NCBI RefSeq assembly: GCF_016756745.1
Contig: NZ_JAESIH010000064.1
Coordinates: forward strand, 1-64,000
Direction of reading: 5' to 3'
Length of the DNA stretch: 64,000 bases
Origin: Aminivibrio sp.
GTDB taxonomy: Bacteria; Synergistota; Synergistia; Synergistales; Aminobacteriaceae
In this document: positions 1 to 8,368 of the stretch, piece after piece
Layout of the letters: every line of letters begins with the position of its first letter
Position numbering within the stretch: the first letter of the stretch is position 1
The notes under the pieces: model-generated
What the model was told of the DNA's origin: nothing
Seen by the model: the letters and a program-made list of their open reading frames with translations, nothing else
Databases searched by the model: none
Program-made: the position numbers and the translations under genes

Positions 1-374
1 TCCACGGAGTAGACGTATTCCCATTCGGACCGCTGGTCCTCCAGGATCATTCGTTCTCCGAAGCGTTCCGACCACAGGGCGGCCAATTCCTCGGGCACCC
101 TGTGGAACTCCGCCCCTTCCGGGAAAAGTTCGGGCAGGATCCCCTCCCAGTCGGCGGTCTCCCAGTTTCCCACGGGCGCCCAGAAGACGGGGGAGGGCCG
201 GTTTATGCGGGGCCAGAACAGGTCGTGGGCCAGGGCAAGCTCGTACTGCCGTTCGTCGGACCAGGCCCAGATGTTGACGAACGTATAGTCCGACGTTTTG
301 CCGGAACAGAGATCGAACAGGGCGGAATAATCATTCCGCATATCTATGGACAAAGGGGTAAAATTCAATGACAT
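1..374 (-). CDS. DUF2156 (LPG-synthase C-terminal-like) protein, 3' end off window
   Basis: Leftward reading frame open from ATG at 374 to the window edge, about 124 residues visible. The start has a strong ribosome site (GGAGGTGA) a few bases upstream. The visible part is clearly paralogous to the complete protein at 56857-57741: both begin with a short PLS(I/L)D segment, then a Trp-rich WAW block near residue 37, then WAPVGNWE versus WAPVGPWE, then ILPELFPE, and both reach a SEWEY/SQWEY motif near residue 120. Proteins of this kind carry the acyltransferase-like DUF2156 fold related to the C-terminal domain of phosphatidylglycerol lysyltransferase; the substrate is unknown. It lies just downstream of dnaK and has its own weak promoter. 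Confidence is high for a real gene and moderate for the family. Confidence 0.8.
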   Translation of the reverse strand, partial: MSLNFTPLSIDMRNDYSALFDLCSGKTSDYTFVNIWAWSDERQYELALAHDLFWPRINRPSPVFWAPVGNWETADWEGILPELFPEGAEFHRVPEELAALWSERFGERMILEDQRSEWEYVYSV

Positions 375-401
375 TTGGTCACCTCCGGAATTTTCCATAC
401 C

Positions 402-430
402 AGTATAACCGCAAAAAAGCCTGCGGGCAA
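402..430 (-). promoter_or_regulatory. Putative promoter of the DUF2156 gene, inside the dnaK terminator
   Basis: Read on the minus strand, TTGCCC (425-430) and TATACT (402-407) are separated by 17 bases. The -35 box lies in the stem of the dnaK terminator, so the downstream gene could be transcribed independently. The -35 match is weak. Confidence 0.4.
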
Positions 431-451
431 TTTGCAGTTGCCCGCAGGCTT
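413..451 (-). terminator. Rho-independent terminator of dnaK
   Basis: AGCCTGCGGGCAA pairs perfectly with TTGCCCGCAGGCT around a 7-base loop. On the minus strand the stem is followed by six T residues. It lies about 70 bases beyond the dnaK stop codon. Confidence 0.88.
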
Positions 452-519
452 CTATCTATGAAAGACCGGCCCTGTGCCGGATTGGGAATCCGTCTCCCGT
501 TAAGACGGCGTCAGACGCC

Positions 520-2409
520 TCAGCATCCGCCTCCGGACCCGTCGGTGAACTCGGCGTCCACCACTGTGTCGTCTTCCTTTGCCGACGACGCGGGCTGGGG
601 TTCCGGCCCCTGGGCGGACGAGGACGACAGGATCTGGACCATCTGCTTCACGTCGGATGCGGCCACCTTCAGGGATTCGAGGGATGCATCGTTCCTGCCG
701 AGAGCGGCCCTGCCCTCTTCCACCAGCGAACGGGCCCGCGCCTTTTCGTTTTCCGGCACATTCGCCCCGCTCTGCTCAAGCATCTTCTCGAGCTGGTAGA
801 CGGAGGACTCCAGGTCGTTCCGGGCTTCGGCAAGTTCCTTTTTCTTCCGGTCCTCGGCGGAATGTTCCTGGGCCTCCCGGATCATCCGCTCCACTTCCGC
901 CTTGTCGAGGTTGGTGGACCCGTTGATGGTGATGCGCTGCTCCTTGCCGGTGTCGCGGTCCCTGGCGCTTACGCTCAGAATGCCGTTGGCGTCCACGTCG
1001 AAGGTGACTTCGATCTGGGGAATGCCCCGGGGCGCCTGACGTATCCCCTCGAGCTTGAAGTTGCCGAGGACCCTGTTGTCCGCCGCCATTTCCCGCTCTC
1101 CCTGGAGCACCACGATGTCCACTGCGGGCTGGTTGTCCGCCGCCGTGGAGAAAACCTCCGTCTTCTTGCACGGAATGGTGGCGTTTTTCTCGATGAGTTT
1201 CGTCATCACGCCGCCCATGGTCTCCACCCCCAGGGAAAGGGGGATCACGTCGAGGAGCAGCACGTCCTTCATTTCCCCGCTGATTATGCCGGCCTGAACG
1301 GCGGCGCCCACAGCCACCACTTCGTCGGGGTTCACCGACATATTCGGCTGCTTGCCGCCGGTAAGCTTCCGGACCAGATCCTGCACAGCGGGAATCCGTG
1401 TCGATCCGCCCACGAGAACCACCTCGTCGATATCCTTCTCCGTGAGCTTCGCGGCGGCAAGGGCATCCTTCACCGGCCCGACACATCGCTCCACCAGAGG
1501 AGCGGTGAGCTGGTCGAACTTTGCCCTGGTGACCGTCATGTTGAGGTGCTTCGGCCCGTTGGCATCGGCGGTGATGAAGGGCAGACTGATCTCCGTGGAC
1601 GTGCGGGACGAAAGCTCGCACTTCGCCTTCTCGGCCCCCTCATAAAGCCGCTGGAGAGCCTGCTTGTCCTTCCGGAGGTCGATGCCGTTTTCCTTTCTGA
1701 ACTCGTCGGCCACCCAGTCCACCAGGACCTTGTCGAAGTCGTCTCCTCCGAGATGGGTATCTCCCGACGTGGCCAGCACTTCCACCACACCGTCGCCGAT
1801 GTCGAGAATGGACACGTCGAAGGTGCCTCCGCCGAGGTCAAAGACCATGATCTTCTGTTCTTTCTGCTTTTCGAGACCATAGGCAAGGGCCGCAGCCGTG
1901 GGCTCGTTTATGACCCGCAGCACGTTGAGCCCGGCGATGGTCCCGGCGTCTTTCGTGGCCTGCCTCTGGGCATCGTTGAAATAGGCCGGCACAGTGATGA
2001 CCACGTCGGTGATCTTCTCTCCCAGGTACGCCGAGGCGTCGGTCACGAGCTTCTTCAGCACCAAGGCGCTGATCTCCTCGGGAGCGTACTCCTTCCCGTT
2101 CACGGAAAACCGTACGGCTCCGTTGGGTCCCTCGATAACCTTGTAGGGAACGATCTTCAGCTCCGACCCCACTTCGTTGTACTTCCTTCCGATGAACCGC
2201 TTCACCGAGAAGAGGGTCCCGTCCGGGTTGAGGGTGGCCTGCCGCTTTGCGAGCGAACCGACCAGCCTCTCCCCGTCCCTGGTAAAGGCCACCACCGAAG
2301 GGGTTGTCCTCCCTCCCTCGGCGTTGGCGATCACTTCCGGAGTGCCGCCCTCTATGACTGCAATGACTGAATTTGTTGTTCCAAGATCTATTCCGACCGC
2401 TTTCTTCAT
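520..2409 (-). CDS. dnaK: Chaperone protein DnaK (Hsp70)
   Basis: 629-residue ATP-dependent cytosolic chaperone of usual DnaK length. The nucleotide-binding domain begins with GIDLGTTNS at residue 6, has the phosphate-2 motif [17 protein letters not shown] near 190 and the adenosine motif [10 protein letters not shown] near 335. The substrate-binding domain with [11 protein letters not shown] follows near 385, then a helical lid. The C-terminal tail is Ser/Glu-rich and ends in an unusual glycine run and a terminal Cys directly before TGA, instead of the common acidic EEVD/DDK-like end. dnaK stands alone here, without grpE or dnaJ, behind a strong promoter flanked by repeated TTAGTCAG boxes. 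It ends at an intrinsic terminator. Confidence 0.97.
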   Translation of the reverse strand: MKKAVGIDLGTTNSVIAVIEGGTPEVIANAEGGRTTPSVVAFTRDGERLVGSLAKRQATLNPDGTLFSVKRFIGRKYNEVGSELKIVPYKVIEGPNGAVRFSVNGKEYAPEEISALVLKKLVTDASAYLGEKITDVVITVPAYFNDAQRQATKDAGTIAGLNVLRVINEPTAAALAYGLEKQKEQKIMVFDLGGGTFDVSILDIGDGVVEVLATSGDTHLGGDDFDKVLVDWVADEFRKENGIDLRKDKQALQRLYEGAEKAKCELSSRTSTEISLPFITADANGPKHLNMTVTRAKFDQLTAPLVERCVGPVKDALAAAKLTEKDIDEVVLVGGSTRIPAVQDLVRKLTGGKQPNMSVNPDEVVAVGAAVQAGIISGEMKDVLLLDVIPLSLGVETMGGVMTKLIEKNATIPCKKTEVFSTAADNQPAVDIVVLQGEREMAADNRVLGNFKLEGIRQAPRGIPQIEVTFDVDANGILSVSARDRDTGKEQRITINGSTNLDKAEVERMIREAQEHSAEDRKKKELAEARNDLESSVYQLEKMLEQSGANVPENEKARARSLVEEGRAALGRNDASLESLKVAASDVKQMVQILSSSSAQGPEPQPASSAKEDDTVVDAEFTDGSGGGC

Positions 2410-2430
2410 GGTGTCTCCCCCCTTGATTTA

Positions 2431-2490
2431 CTGACTAATACTGACTAAAGAAATTATAGCGTTTTTTTCTCATCTGTCAATATTGGTCAG
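2431..2490 (-). promoter_or_regulatory. dnaK promoter with repeated operator-like boxes
   Basis: On the minus strand TTGACA (2475-2480) and TATAAT (2453-2458) are spaced by 16 bases, both perfect consensus boxes. The box TATTAGTCAG (2431-2440), the related CTTTAGTCAG (2441-2450), and the opposite-strand TATTGGTCAG (2481-2490) bracket the promoter: two direct copies near the start site and one inverted copy upstream. This arrangement suggests repressor binding. It matches neither the CIRCE nor the HspR consensus, so the regulator is unknown. Confidence 0.7.
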
Positions 2491-2494
2491 AAAA

Positions 2495-2753
2495 CCTGAA
2501 TCCGCACATCAGCGGGAGCGTCTCCGGAACTCGCTTGGGCGGGGGGTGCAGATTGTCGTCCGTGACAACAGCCCAAGCGAGTCCCGCGGCTCCCTGCGTT
2601 CGCCGGCTGCCTGCCTGTGAAACCGACATCCGTGTCGGTTTCTCTCGCCTCAGGCGCCCTCCCCCAGGGGCGAAGAGATTATCCCCTGGGGGAGGGCGAA
2701 TTCACCTTTTGCCCGGCGACACTCCCTCTGCTTGAAAAATGAGCGGATTTAGG
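2495..2753 (-). mobile_element. MITE-like hairpin repeat, copy A (longest)
   Basis: 259-bp member of the repeat family described at 34412-34575, in the opposite orientation. Ends are CCTGAATCCGC and GCGGATTTAGG. It contains the GAAACCGACA/TGTCGGTTTC hairpin, a CCCCAGGGG-type hairpin, a GTTGTC/GACAAC-type segment and the GCCCGGCGACACTCCCTCTGC end module. Both flanks are A-rich (GAAAA and AAAAA), compatible with a 4-5 bp target duplication but not diagnostic. It fills the gap between the dnaK promoter and the phoU terminator. Confidence 0.8.
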
Positions 2754-2790
2754 AAAAAAAAAAGACGCTCCTCTTTCGAGCGCGTCCTTA
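2754..2790 (-). terminator. Rho-independent terminator of the phoU operon
   Basis: On the minus strand a GACGCGCTC GAAA GAGGAGCGTC hairpin is followed by ten T residues. The stem begins at the phoU stop codon, so the end of the operon is very compact. Confidence 0.85.
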
Positions 2791-3540
2791 CAGGGTTCCG
2801 GTCGTCGATTGGTCCTGTCGTCCATTTTTTCTGTTCTTTTCCCGTTCTTCCCTGCTCGGGAAATATTTGCCCTCCACTATGAAATAGACCCTCTCCGCGA
2901 TGTTGATCACGTGGTCTCCCGCCCGTTCGAGGTGCCGGGCGGCCCACAGCTCCGCGGTCCACAGCTCCACCTCCTCGTGATTTTCCGCTGCCCCGGCGAT
3001 AATCGATGCGAGGAATTCCTCGTAGCACTGGGCGTAAATCTCGTCCGCCTCGTCGTCCTGCTTCCAGAGGGCGGAGGCCGCTTCCCTGTCGCCGGTGCGG
3101 AAGGCCTCGAGGGCATGGCGGAACATGGAAAGAACGGTGTCGAGCATGGAAAGGATCCGGTCTTTCTTTGGAAAGGCGGCGGTATTCTTGAGCTTCAGGG
3201 CCTTTTCGGCGATATTCACGGCCTGATCGCCAATCCGTTCGAGGTCGGTGATGATTTTCAGGACGCCGAAAACGAAACAGAGCTCTTCCTTTCCGGGACT
3301 CCTCATGGCGATGGATCCCAAGCACTCCTGGTCCACCGTCTCCTCCAGCCTGTCGATAAAGTCGTCATTGAGGATGACTTTCCGGGCCAGGACAGCGTCA
3401 TGGTTGAAAAGGGCATCCACCGCGTCCCGAAGGGCTTCGGCCGCCATCTCCCCCATCCGGATCACTGTGGTGACGATGCGCTCCCTGTCGGACGCGTAAA
3501 GAAACGCCTGAATGGATTTATTGTTTTTTCTGTTGGTCAC
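2788..3540 (-). CDS. phoU: Phosphate signalling/transport regulator PhoU
   Basis: 250-residue all-helical PhoU with the characteristic internal duplication: LERIGDQAVNIAE near residue 100 and HLERAGDHVINIAE near residue 204, the metal-cluster-binding E/DxxxD repeats of the family. PhoU normally restrains phosphate uptake through a sensor kinase and transporter. Here it is the last gene of a long leftward operon, 21 bp behind a Na/Pi-cotransporter-like protein that itself has a PhoU-like C-terminal domain. No pst genes are present, so this PhoU probably partners the Na/Pi-type carrier. The charged C-terminal tail is variable and not informative. Length is slightly above the usual 220-240. Confidence 0.93.
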   Translation of the reverse strand: MTNRKNNKSIQAFLYASDRERIVTTVIRMGEMAAEALRDAVDALFNHDAVLARKVILNDDFIDRLEETVDQECLGSIAMRSPGKEELCFVFGVLKIITDLERIGDQAVNIAEKALKLKNTAAFPKKDRILSMLDTVLSMFRHALEAFRTGDREAASALWKQDDEADEIYAQCYEEFLASIIAGAAENHEEVELWTAELWAARHLERAGDHVINIAERVYFIVEGKYFPSREEREKNRKNGRQDQSTTGTL

Positions 3541-3561
3541 TGGGTAACTCCACCTCCTGAA

Positions 3562-5160
3562 CTACTTCCATACCGTACCTTCCCTGTAGGCCTCCCCCCT
3601 GGCGATCTCAAGGGAGGTCTTCACAAGCAGGAAAATCTGGGACAGGAAGTCGACGAGAGGAGCAAGCTCCCTGCGGTTAAGGGCGTCCGCGCCGAGGCGG
3701 AGCCGGATTCTCCTGTCCAGTTCCTCGAACTCACGTTCATATTTTCCGGCGACGGCGGCGAAATCCACGTCCGCCAGGGCAAAGGCCCTCAGAGCGAGCC
3801 GGATGTCCGTCATGGCCACCCTGGAAAGTTCGTTCCACGTATCCTGCCCGAGTTCCCTGGCGAGCTGGGCTCCCACCCCCGCTTCGGCAAGAAGCCGCAG
3901 TTCCCCGGAGAGAATTTTCGCCATCTGACGGAAGGATACCATAGAATAGGACACCGTGGAGTAGGTTTCCCGGAGGAGATCGTCGTCCGAGGGGATGTGT
4001 ATGCCATACATGTACTCCTCACAGGCCTCCGAAAGCTCCCGGATGGCCCCGGGCAGTTCCTGGAAGGTCCTGTCCCCGTTCGGGGCTGACACGAAGAGAA
4101 CCTGGCAGTACATTTCGATGTAGTTCGCAAGCCTGATCATCTCTTTCGAAAGCAGAAGGATGGCCAGGGACGGAATTTCAAGCAGATCCTCGTCGAGATA
4201 GACCGGGGCAGCCAGGCGCTCCCTCCCCGTCCTTTCGGCAATGGCGCCGGAAAATCGGGCCAGGGCATCGGCGAAGGGATAGAAGACGAGGGCATTGAAG
4301 AGGCTCACTCCCCCCTGGGCGAGAACAATCTTTCCGGCAAGCCCCCCCGCCGCTCCGGAGAGCAGGTTTTGGAGCCAGGGAAGGGCGGGCATAAGGATGA
4401 GGACACCGAGTACCTTGTAGACGAAGGTGCAGATTCCGAGCTTTCGGGCGTTCTGCTTGCCGGAAAGTCCCGCGATGAGCACCGTCACCGAGGAGCCGGC
4501 ATGGGCGCCGAAAATCACCGGGAGGACCGCAGTCATGGGCATGGCGCCGGAGGTGGCAAGGGTCACCGCCAGGGCCATGACGGCGGAGCTGCTCTGCAGG
4601 ACCGCCGTGGCCGCGAAGGCCGCCAGCCCCGTCAGGAGGCTGTTTGCCCCGGCGTTGGCGGCAAGCTCCGCGAATCCACGGGTGGAAAGGAGGGGCCCCA
4701 CCCCGAGCTTGAGGACAAACATTCCCAGGAGCACCAGGGAGAGTCCCCGGAGCATGTTGCCGATCCTGTAGGTTTTCCCTCTCCCGAACCGGACCATGAG
4801 GAGGCTCGCCGCAAAGAGCAGGGGGGAGAAGGCGGCGATGTCGAGGCTGAGCAGGAAGGTCACGAAGGTGCCGCCCACGCTGGCCCCCATCATGACCACC
4901 ACGGAGCCTGCAAAGGAGAGCATGCCCACGTCCACGAAGCCGATGGCGAAGGATGTGGCCACGGTGCTCCCCTGGGCCACGGCGGAGAGCAGCACGCCGA
5001 AGAGAAAGGCCAGGGGTTTTTTCCGGGTAAACCGTACCAGGAGGTCCTTGGATTTCCCCCCGAAGCCCGATCCGAAGGCTACCGAGGTCTCTTCCACACC
5101 GTAGAGGAAGAGGGCCAGGCCGCCGAGGATATTGATGTACGAAAAAAGATGGGAGCTCAC
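3562..5160 (-). CDS. Na/Pi-cotransporter II-related protein with PhoU-like C-terminus
   Basis: 532-residue membrane protein of the NptA/PF02690 family. The N-terminal 310 residues hold two inverted transport repeats, marked by QGSTVATSFAIGFV near residue 63 and QSSSAVMALAVTLA near residue 190; the QSSS-type motif forms the phosphate/sodium site in relatives. The first repeat has QGST instead of QSSS. A soluble helical C-terminal part (about 340-525) resembles PhoU. Predicted to import or export phosphate with sodium at the inner membrane. Its ATG overlaps the tctA stop by four bases (ATGA), so it is translationally coupled to a TTT transporter, an unusual partnership. Confidence 0.88.
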   Translation of the reverse strand: MSSHLFSYINILGGLALFLYGVEETSVAFGSGFGGKSKDLLVRFTRKKPLAFLFGVLLSAVAQGSTVATSFAIGFVDVGMLSFAGSVVVMMGASVGGTFVTFLLSLDIAAFSPLLFAASLLMVRFGRGKTYRIGNMLRGLSLVLLGMFVLKLGVGPLLSTRGFAELAANAGANSLLTGLAAFAATAVLQSSSAVMALAVTLATSGAMPMTAVLPVIFGAHAGSSVTVLIAGLSGKQNARKLGICTFVYKVLGVLILMPALPWLQNLLSGAAGGLAGKIVLAQGGVSLFNALVFYPFADALARFSGAIAERTGRERLAAPVYLDEDLLEIPSLAILLLSKEMIRLANYIEMYCQVLFVSAPNGDRTFQELPGAIRELSEACEEYMYGIHIPSDDDLLRETYSTVSYSMVSFRQMAKILSGELRLLAEAGVGAQLARELGQDTWNELSRVAMTDIRLALRAFALADVDFAAVAGKYEREFEELDRRIRLRLGADALNRRELAPLVDFLSQIFLLVKTSLEIARGEAYREGTVWK

Positions 5161-6650
5161 AGCGTTCCCTTCCGGGCCGCCCTACGCTCCCGCAGCACGG
5201 GCACAGCCGCCGAGGCGAAGGCCAGAAGCAGCAGGGTCAGGGAAAGAGGCCTCTGCACGAAGAGGGAAAATCCTCCCATCATGAGGGTCGCCCTGAGGTT
5301 CTTCTCGATCATGGTGCCGAGGATCATTCCGAGAACCACCGGGGACACGGGGAACTTCGCCCGTGAGAGAAGCCATCCCACCAGGCCGAAAACGAGGCAG
5401 ACCCCCACGTCGAACACGGAGGACCGCACAGCGTAGCTCCCGATGAAGGAAAAGGCGAAAATGAGGGGATACAGGAGCCTCTTCGGTATGAGGGCAGCCT
5501 TGATCCAGAGCCGGGCTCCCAGCAGCCCGAGGGCCAATATAAACACATTGGCCAGCAGGAGGCTGGAGAAAAGGGTATACACGATTTCAGGGTGCTTGGT
5601 GAAGAGTTCGGGCCCGGGCTGGAGGTTGTGGATCATGAGAGCACCGATGAGCACAGCCGCCGACGAGCTTCCGGGAATTCCCAGAGTCAGCAGGGGAACC
5701 AGCGCCCCACCCACGGAGGAGCTGTTGGACGCCTCCGCCGCCGCAACGCCTGCTGGAGCTCCCTGACCGAACTCGGCGGGATTTTTGCTCAGGCGCTTTT
5801 CCACGTCGTAGGCGATGAAGGAAGCTATGGTCCCGCCGGCACCCGGAAAGATTCCGATAACCGTTCCAAGAATTCCCGCCCGGAGCATGGAGTACTTGAG
5901 CTTCAGATAATCACGGAGAGTCGGCCAGGGCGACTTCCCCTTGTCGGGTACAAGTGGAGGACGGGCAATCTCCCCGGATTCAATGCCTGAGAAGACCTCG
6001 CTCAGGGCAAAGAGGCCGATGAGGACCGGGATAAAGGAAAAGCCGTCATACAGCCGAAGCACATCGAATGTGTACCGGCTGACGCCGCTGAGAGGGTCCA
6101 GGCCGATGGTGTTCAGCAGGAGTCCCAGCAGGACGGCGATGAAGGACTCGAGCCATCGCCCGCCCCCGAGGGAGGCGATGGTCGACAATCCAAGGATGCC
6201 CAGCGCAAAGTACTCCGCAGGCCAGAATTTCAGGGCAAACTTTGCCAGCGGTGCGGAAAAGAGGACGAGAATGGCAATACCGACGAACCCTCCCACTACC
6301 GAGGCGACGAGGGAAATACCAAGGGCCGTTCCCGCCTGGCCATTCCGGGTGAGGGGATATCCGTCGAAGGAAGTCACCACGGCCGACGGAGTCCCCGGTG
6401 TGTTGATCATCACCGCCGTGACGGACCCGCCGTAGTTCGCCGCCAGGTAGATGGCACAGAGCATGACGAGCCCCATGGACGGCGACATGCCGAAGGTGAA
6501 GGGCAAAAGAAGGGCAACCGCCATGGAAGGAGAGATCCCCGGCATGGCCCCGCCCAGAATGCCCACGACAACCCCTGCCGCGATTACGAGAAGGGGGATG
6601 GGCCCCATGAGGCTTTCCAGTCCCTCGAAAAGATGAGATATTGCGTCCAT
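5157..6650 (-). CDS. tctA: Tripartite tricarboxylate transporter, large permease TctA (set 1)
   Basis: 497-residue, about 12-segment inner-membrane protein of PF01970. The family signature regions are visible: GVVVGILGGAMPGISPSMAVALLLPFTF in the first helices, the paired repeat GIFPGAGGTIASFIAYDVEK near residue 265, and LTLGIPGSSSAAVLIGAL near 325. It forms the channel part of a secondary, binding-protein-dependent carboxylate uptake system with TctB and TctC. Gene order is TctC, TctB, TctA, as usual. The substrate cannot be read from sequence. Its location between ppx and Na/Pi-phoU genes leaves open a phosphorus-containing substrate. Confidence 0.94.
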   Translation of the reverse strand: MDAISHLFEGLESLMGPIPLLVIAAGVVVGILGGAMPGISPSMAVALLLPFTFGMSPSMGLVMLCAIYLAANYGGSVTAVMINTPGTPSAVVTSFDGYPLTRNGQAGTALGISLVASVVGGFVGIAILVLFSAPLAKFALKFWPAEYFALGILGLSTIASLGGGRWLESFIAVLLGLLLNTIGLDPLSGVSRYTFDVLRLYDGFSFIPVLIGLFALSEVFSGIESGEIARPPLVPDKGKSPWPTLRDYLKLKYSMLRAGILGTVIGIFPGAGGTIASFIAYDVEKRLSKNPAEFGQGAPAGVAAAEASNSSSVGGALVPLLTLGIPGSSSAAVLIGALMIHNLQPGPELFTKHPEIVYTLFSSLLLANVFILALGLLGARLWIKAALIPKRLLYPLIFAFSFIGSYAVRSSVFDVGVCLVFGLVGWLLSRAKFPVSPVVLGMILGTMIEKNLRATLMMGGFSLFVQRPLSLTLLLLAFASAAVPVLRERRAARKGTL

Positions 6651-6665
6651 AAGAAAGCCCCCCTG

Positions 6666-7211
6666 TCAGAAAAAAAGCCCCAAAGGCAGGTCGAGGTTCA
6701 GCATCCGGTAAAAAACAACCCAGGAGAACAGCACCCATCCCCCGGCCAGGGAGAGGATTACAAAGAGCCGCTTTTCGCCGAGAAGAACGCAGAGCACAAG
6801 GAGCATGACACCTGAAGAGATGTAATACCCTACCACATCCATGCCCCAGAGGGAAAAGGCGACGACGATGGCGGCGACGAGAACCCGGCGGATGTCCCCG
6901 CTTTCCGGGTCTTTGGGAGCCCGTCCCTGGAGAGTCCTGCGAAGCTGATCGAAAGTGAAGAGGGCCAGTCCCGCAGACCAGAGCCTCGGCGCCGTCCGTG
7001 CGCTGCTCCCTACCGCCTCGATCTCCTCGAGACCGAAGGACAGAAAGAAAAAGACGAAAGAAAGATACAAAAGAGCGAGGCAAATGAGAATCCGGCCCCG
7101 GTACGGGGCGAAATGCCCCTTGCCTGCGGCAGACCACGCAATAGCCAGTACCGCGATCAACCCGGTGGCCCAGAGGAGCAGTCCTCTGCTTTCTGCAAGA
7201 AAAACGAGCAT
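6666..7211 (-). CDS. tctB: Tripartite tricarboxylate transporter, small subunit TctB (set 1)
   Basis: 181 residues with about four hydrophobic segments, PF07331-type small permease subunit. A longer frame to 7259 exists, but the ATG at 7211 has AGGTGG eight bases upstream and begins at the first membrane segment (MLVFLAESRGLLLW), so it is preferred. TctB pairs with TctA in the inner membrane. The gene sits 15 bp upstream of tctA and about 130 bp downstream of tctC. The tctC-tctB gap holds a small GGCCTTTTCGAAGGCC hairpin that might lower expression of the membrane genes relative to the binding protein. Confidence 0.85.
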   Translation of the reverse strand: MLVFLAESRGLLLWATGLIAVLAIAWSAAGKGHFAPYRGRILICLALLYLSFVFFFLSFGLEEIEAVGSSARTAPRLWSAGLALFTFDQLRRTLQGRAPKDPESGDIRRVLVAAIVVAFSLWGMDVVGYYISSGVMLLVLCVLLGEKRLFVILSLAGGWVLFSWVVFYRMLNLDLPLGLFF

Positions 7212-7343
7212 TTCTTCCACCTGTTTCCACCTCCCCGGGCAGTTTCGACTGCGGTCCATAGAACCGGCCTCCAGTAAAGAAAACGAGGCGCCGCCTTCAC
7301 TGACGACGCCCCGGGGGCATCCCTCTTCGGCCTTCGAAAAGGC

Positions 7344-8300
7344 CTACTTGATCAGACCGTACTGCCTGAGGTAGTGAGTCGCGTCCTCGATGTCCTTCTT
7401 TACCTGGGCGGTGAACTCGGGACGGCCGTAGTCCACCACGTCGATGCCATCCTTCTCCAGGAATTCCCTCCACTCGGGATCGGCGGCCACTTTTTTCAGA
7501 AGGTCTTCCCACCAGGCCATGGCTTCTTCGGGGGACCCCTTCTTCATGGCAAAGCCCCGCCACATGGCCTCGTCTTCGAGCCCCTGTATTCCCAGTTCCG
7601 TGAAGATGGGAGCGTCCGGGAACTTCGGGGAACGCTCCTTGCGGGCAATGGCGACGATGGTAAAACCTTCCCGTCCGCCGATGTCGGCGGGGTTGCCCAC
7701 GTACACCGCACCCTGGCCGCTGAGCAGGCCCATCATCGCTTCGGGCCCGGTGCTGTAGGGAATCCACTTTGCGGTCATCCCGGTCTTGTCCCACACCTTC
7801 ATGGCCATGAGATGATCGTTGCCCCCTGCGGCGGGGCCGACCCATATCTGGGAACCCTTTTTCTCCTGGGCATCCTTGAAGACCGCTTCCCAGGTGTTGA
7901 GGGGGCTGTCCTTGGCGGCGATAAGGCATTCGGGGTCCTTCATGAGCATGGCGATCCATTCGAATCCCCAGATGAACTCGTCCACGCTTTTCTTGGAGGA
8001 CAGCACCTTGGCGATGTTGGACGTGGTGGCGGCGAAGACGGTGTATCCGTCGGCGGGCTGCTCGAGCACCGCCTGCATCCCAACCAGCCCGCCTGCACCC
8101 TGCTTGTTTTCAACGACAAAGGTTGCATCTGTAAATTTCTTCGCTATGGAGACAAATTTCCTGCTGGTCACGTCCATGAGGCCTCCCGGCCCCACATAGT
8201 TCACGACCTTGATGGGCTTTTCAGGGTAGGCTGCGAAGGCGGCCGAGGCCCCGAGCACGGCGAGACTCGCGATGCACAGAACGGCAATGGTTCGTTTCAT
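7344..8300 (-). CDS. tctC: TTT-family periplasmic substrate-binding protein TctC (set 1)
   Basis: 318 residues with a clear Sec signal peptide (KRT start, hydrophobic core, cleavage near ASAAFA at residue 23). The mature protein has the Bug/TctC fold (PF03401): YPEKPIKVVNYVGPGG at the start, then DVTSRKF, and a solvent-exposed C-terminal lobe. It captures a small carboxylate in the periplasm and delivers it to TctAB. The start has a strong AGGAGGTG site. It follows ppx by about 70 bp on the same strand with no terminator seen, so it is probably in the same transcript. Confidence 0.92.
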   Translation of the reverse strand: MKRTIAVLCIASLAVLGASAAFAAYPEKPIKVVNYVGPGGLMDVTSRKFVSIAKKFTDATFVVENKQGAGGLVGMQAVLEQPADGYTVFAATTSNIAKVLSSKKSVDEFIWGFEWIAMLMKDPECLIAAKDSPLNTWEAVFKDAQEKKGSQIWVGPAAGGNDHLMAMKVWDKTGMTAKWIPYSTGPEAMMGLLSGQGAVYVGNPADIGGREGFTIVAIARKERSPKFPDAPIFTELGIQGLEDEAMWRGFAMKKGSPEEAMAWWEDLLKKVAADPEWREFLEKDGIDVVDYGRPEFTAQVKKDIEDATHYLRQYGLIK

Positions 8301-8368
8301 GAAAAAACACCTCCTGAGAGTTTTTTGGAATTTCCCTGCCCCCCATTCAATTTTCCGGGCGAATTCCC

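Noticed and set aside
2410-2494. CIRCE or HspR operator at dnaK
   Set aside because: Neither the CIRCE inverted repeat nor the HAIR consensus is present; the boxes seen are different.
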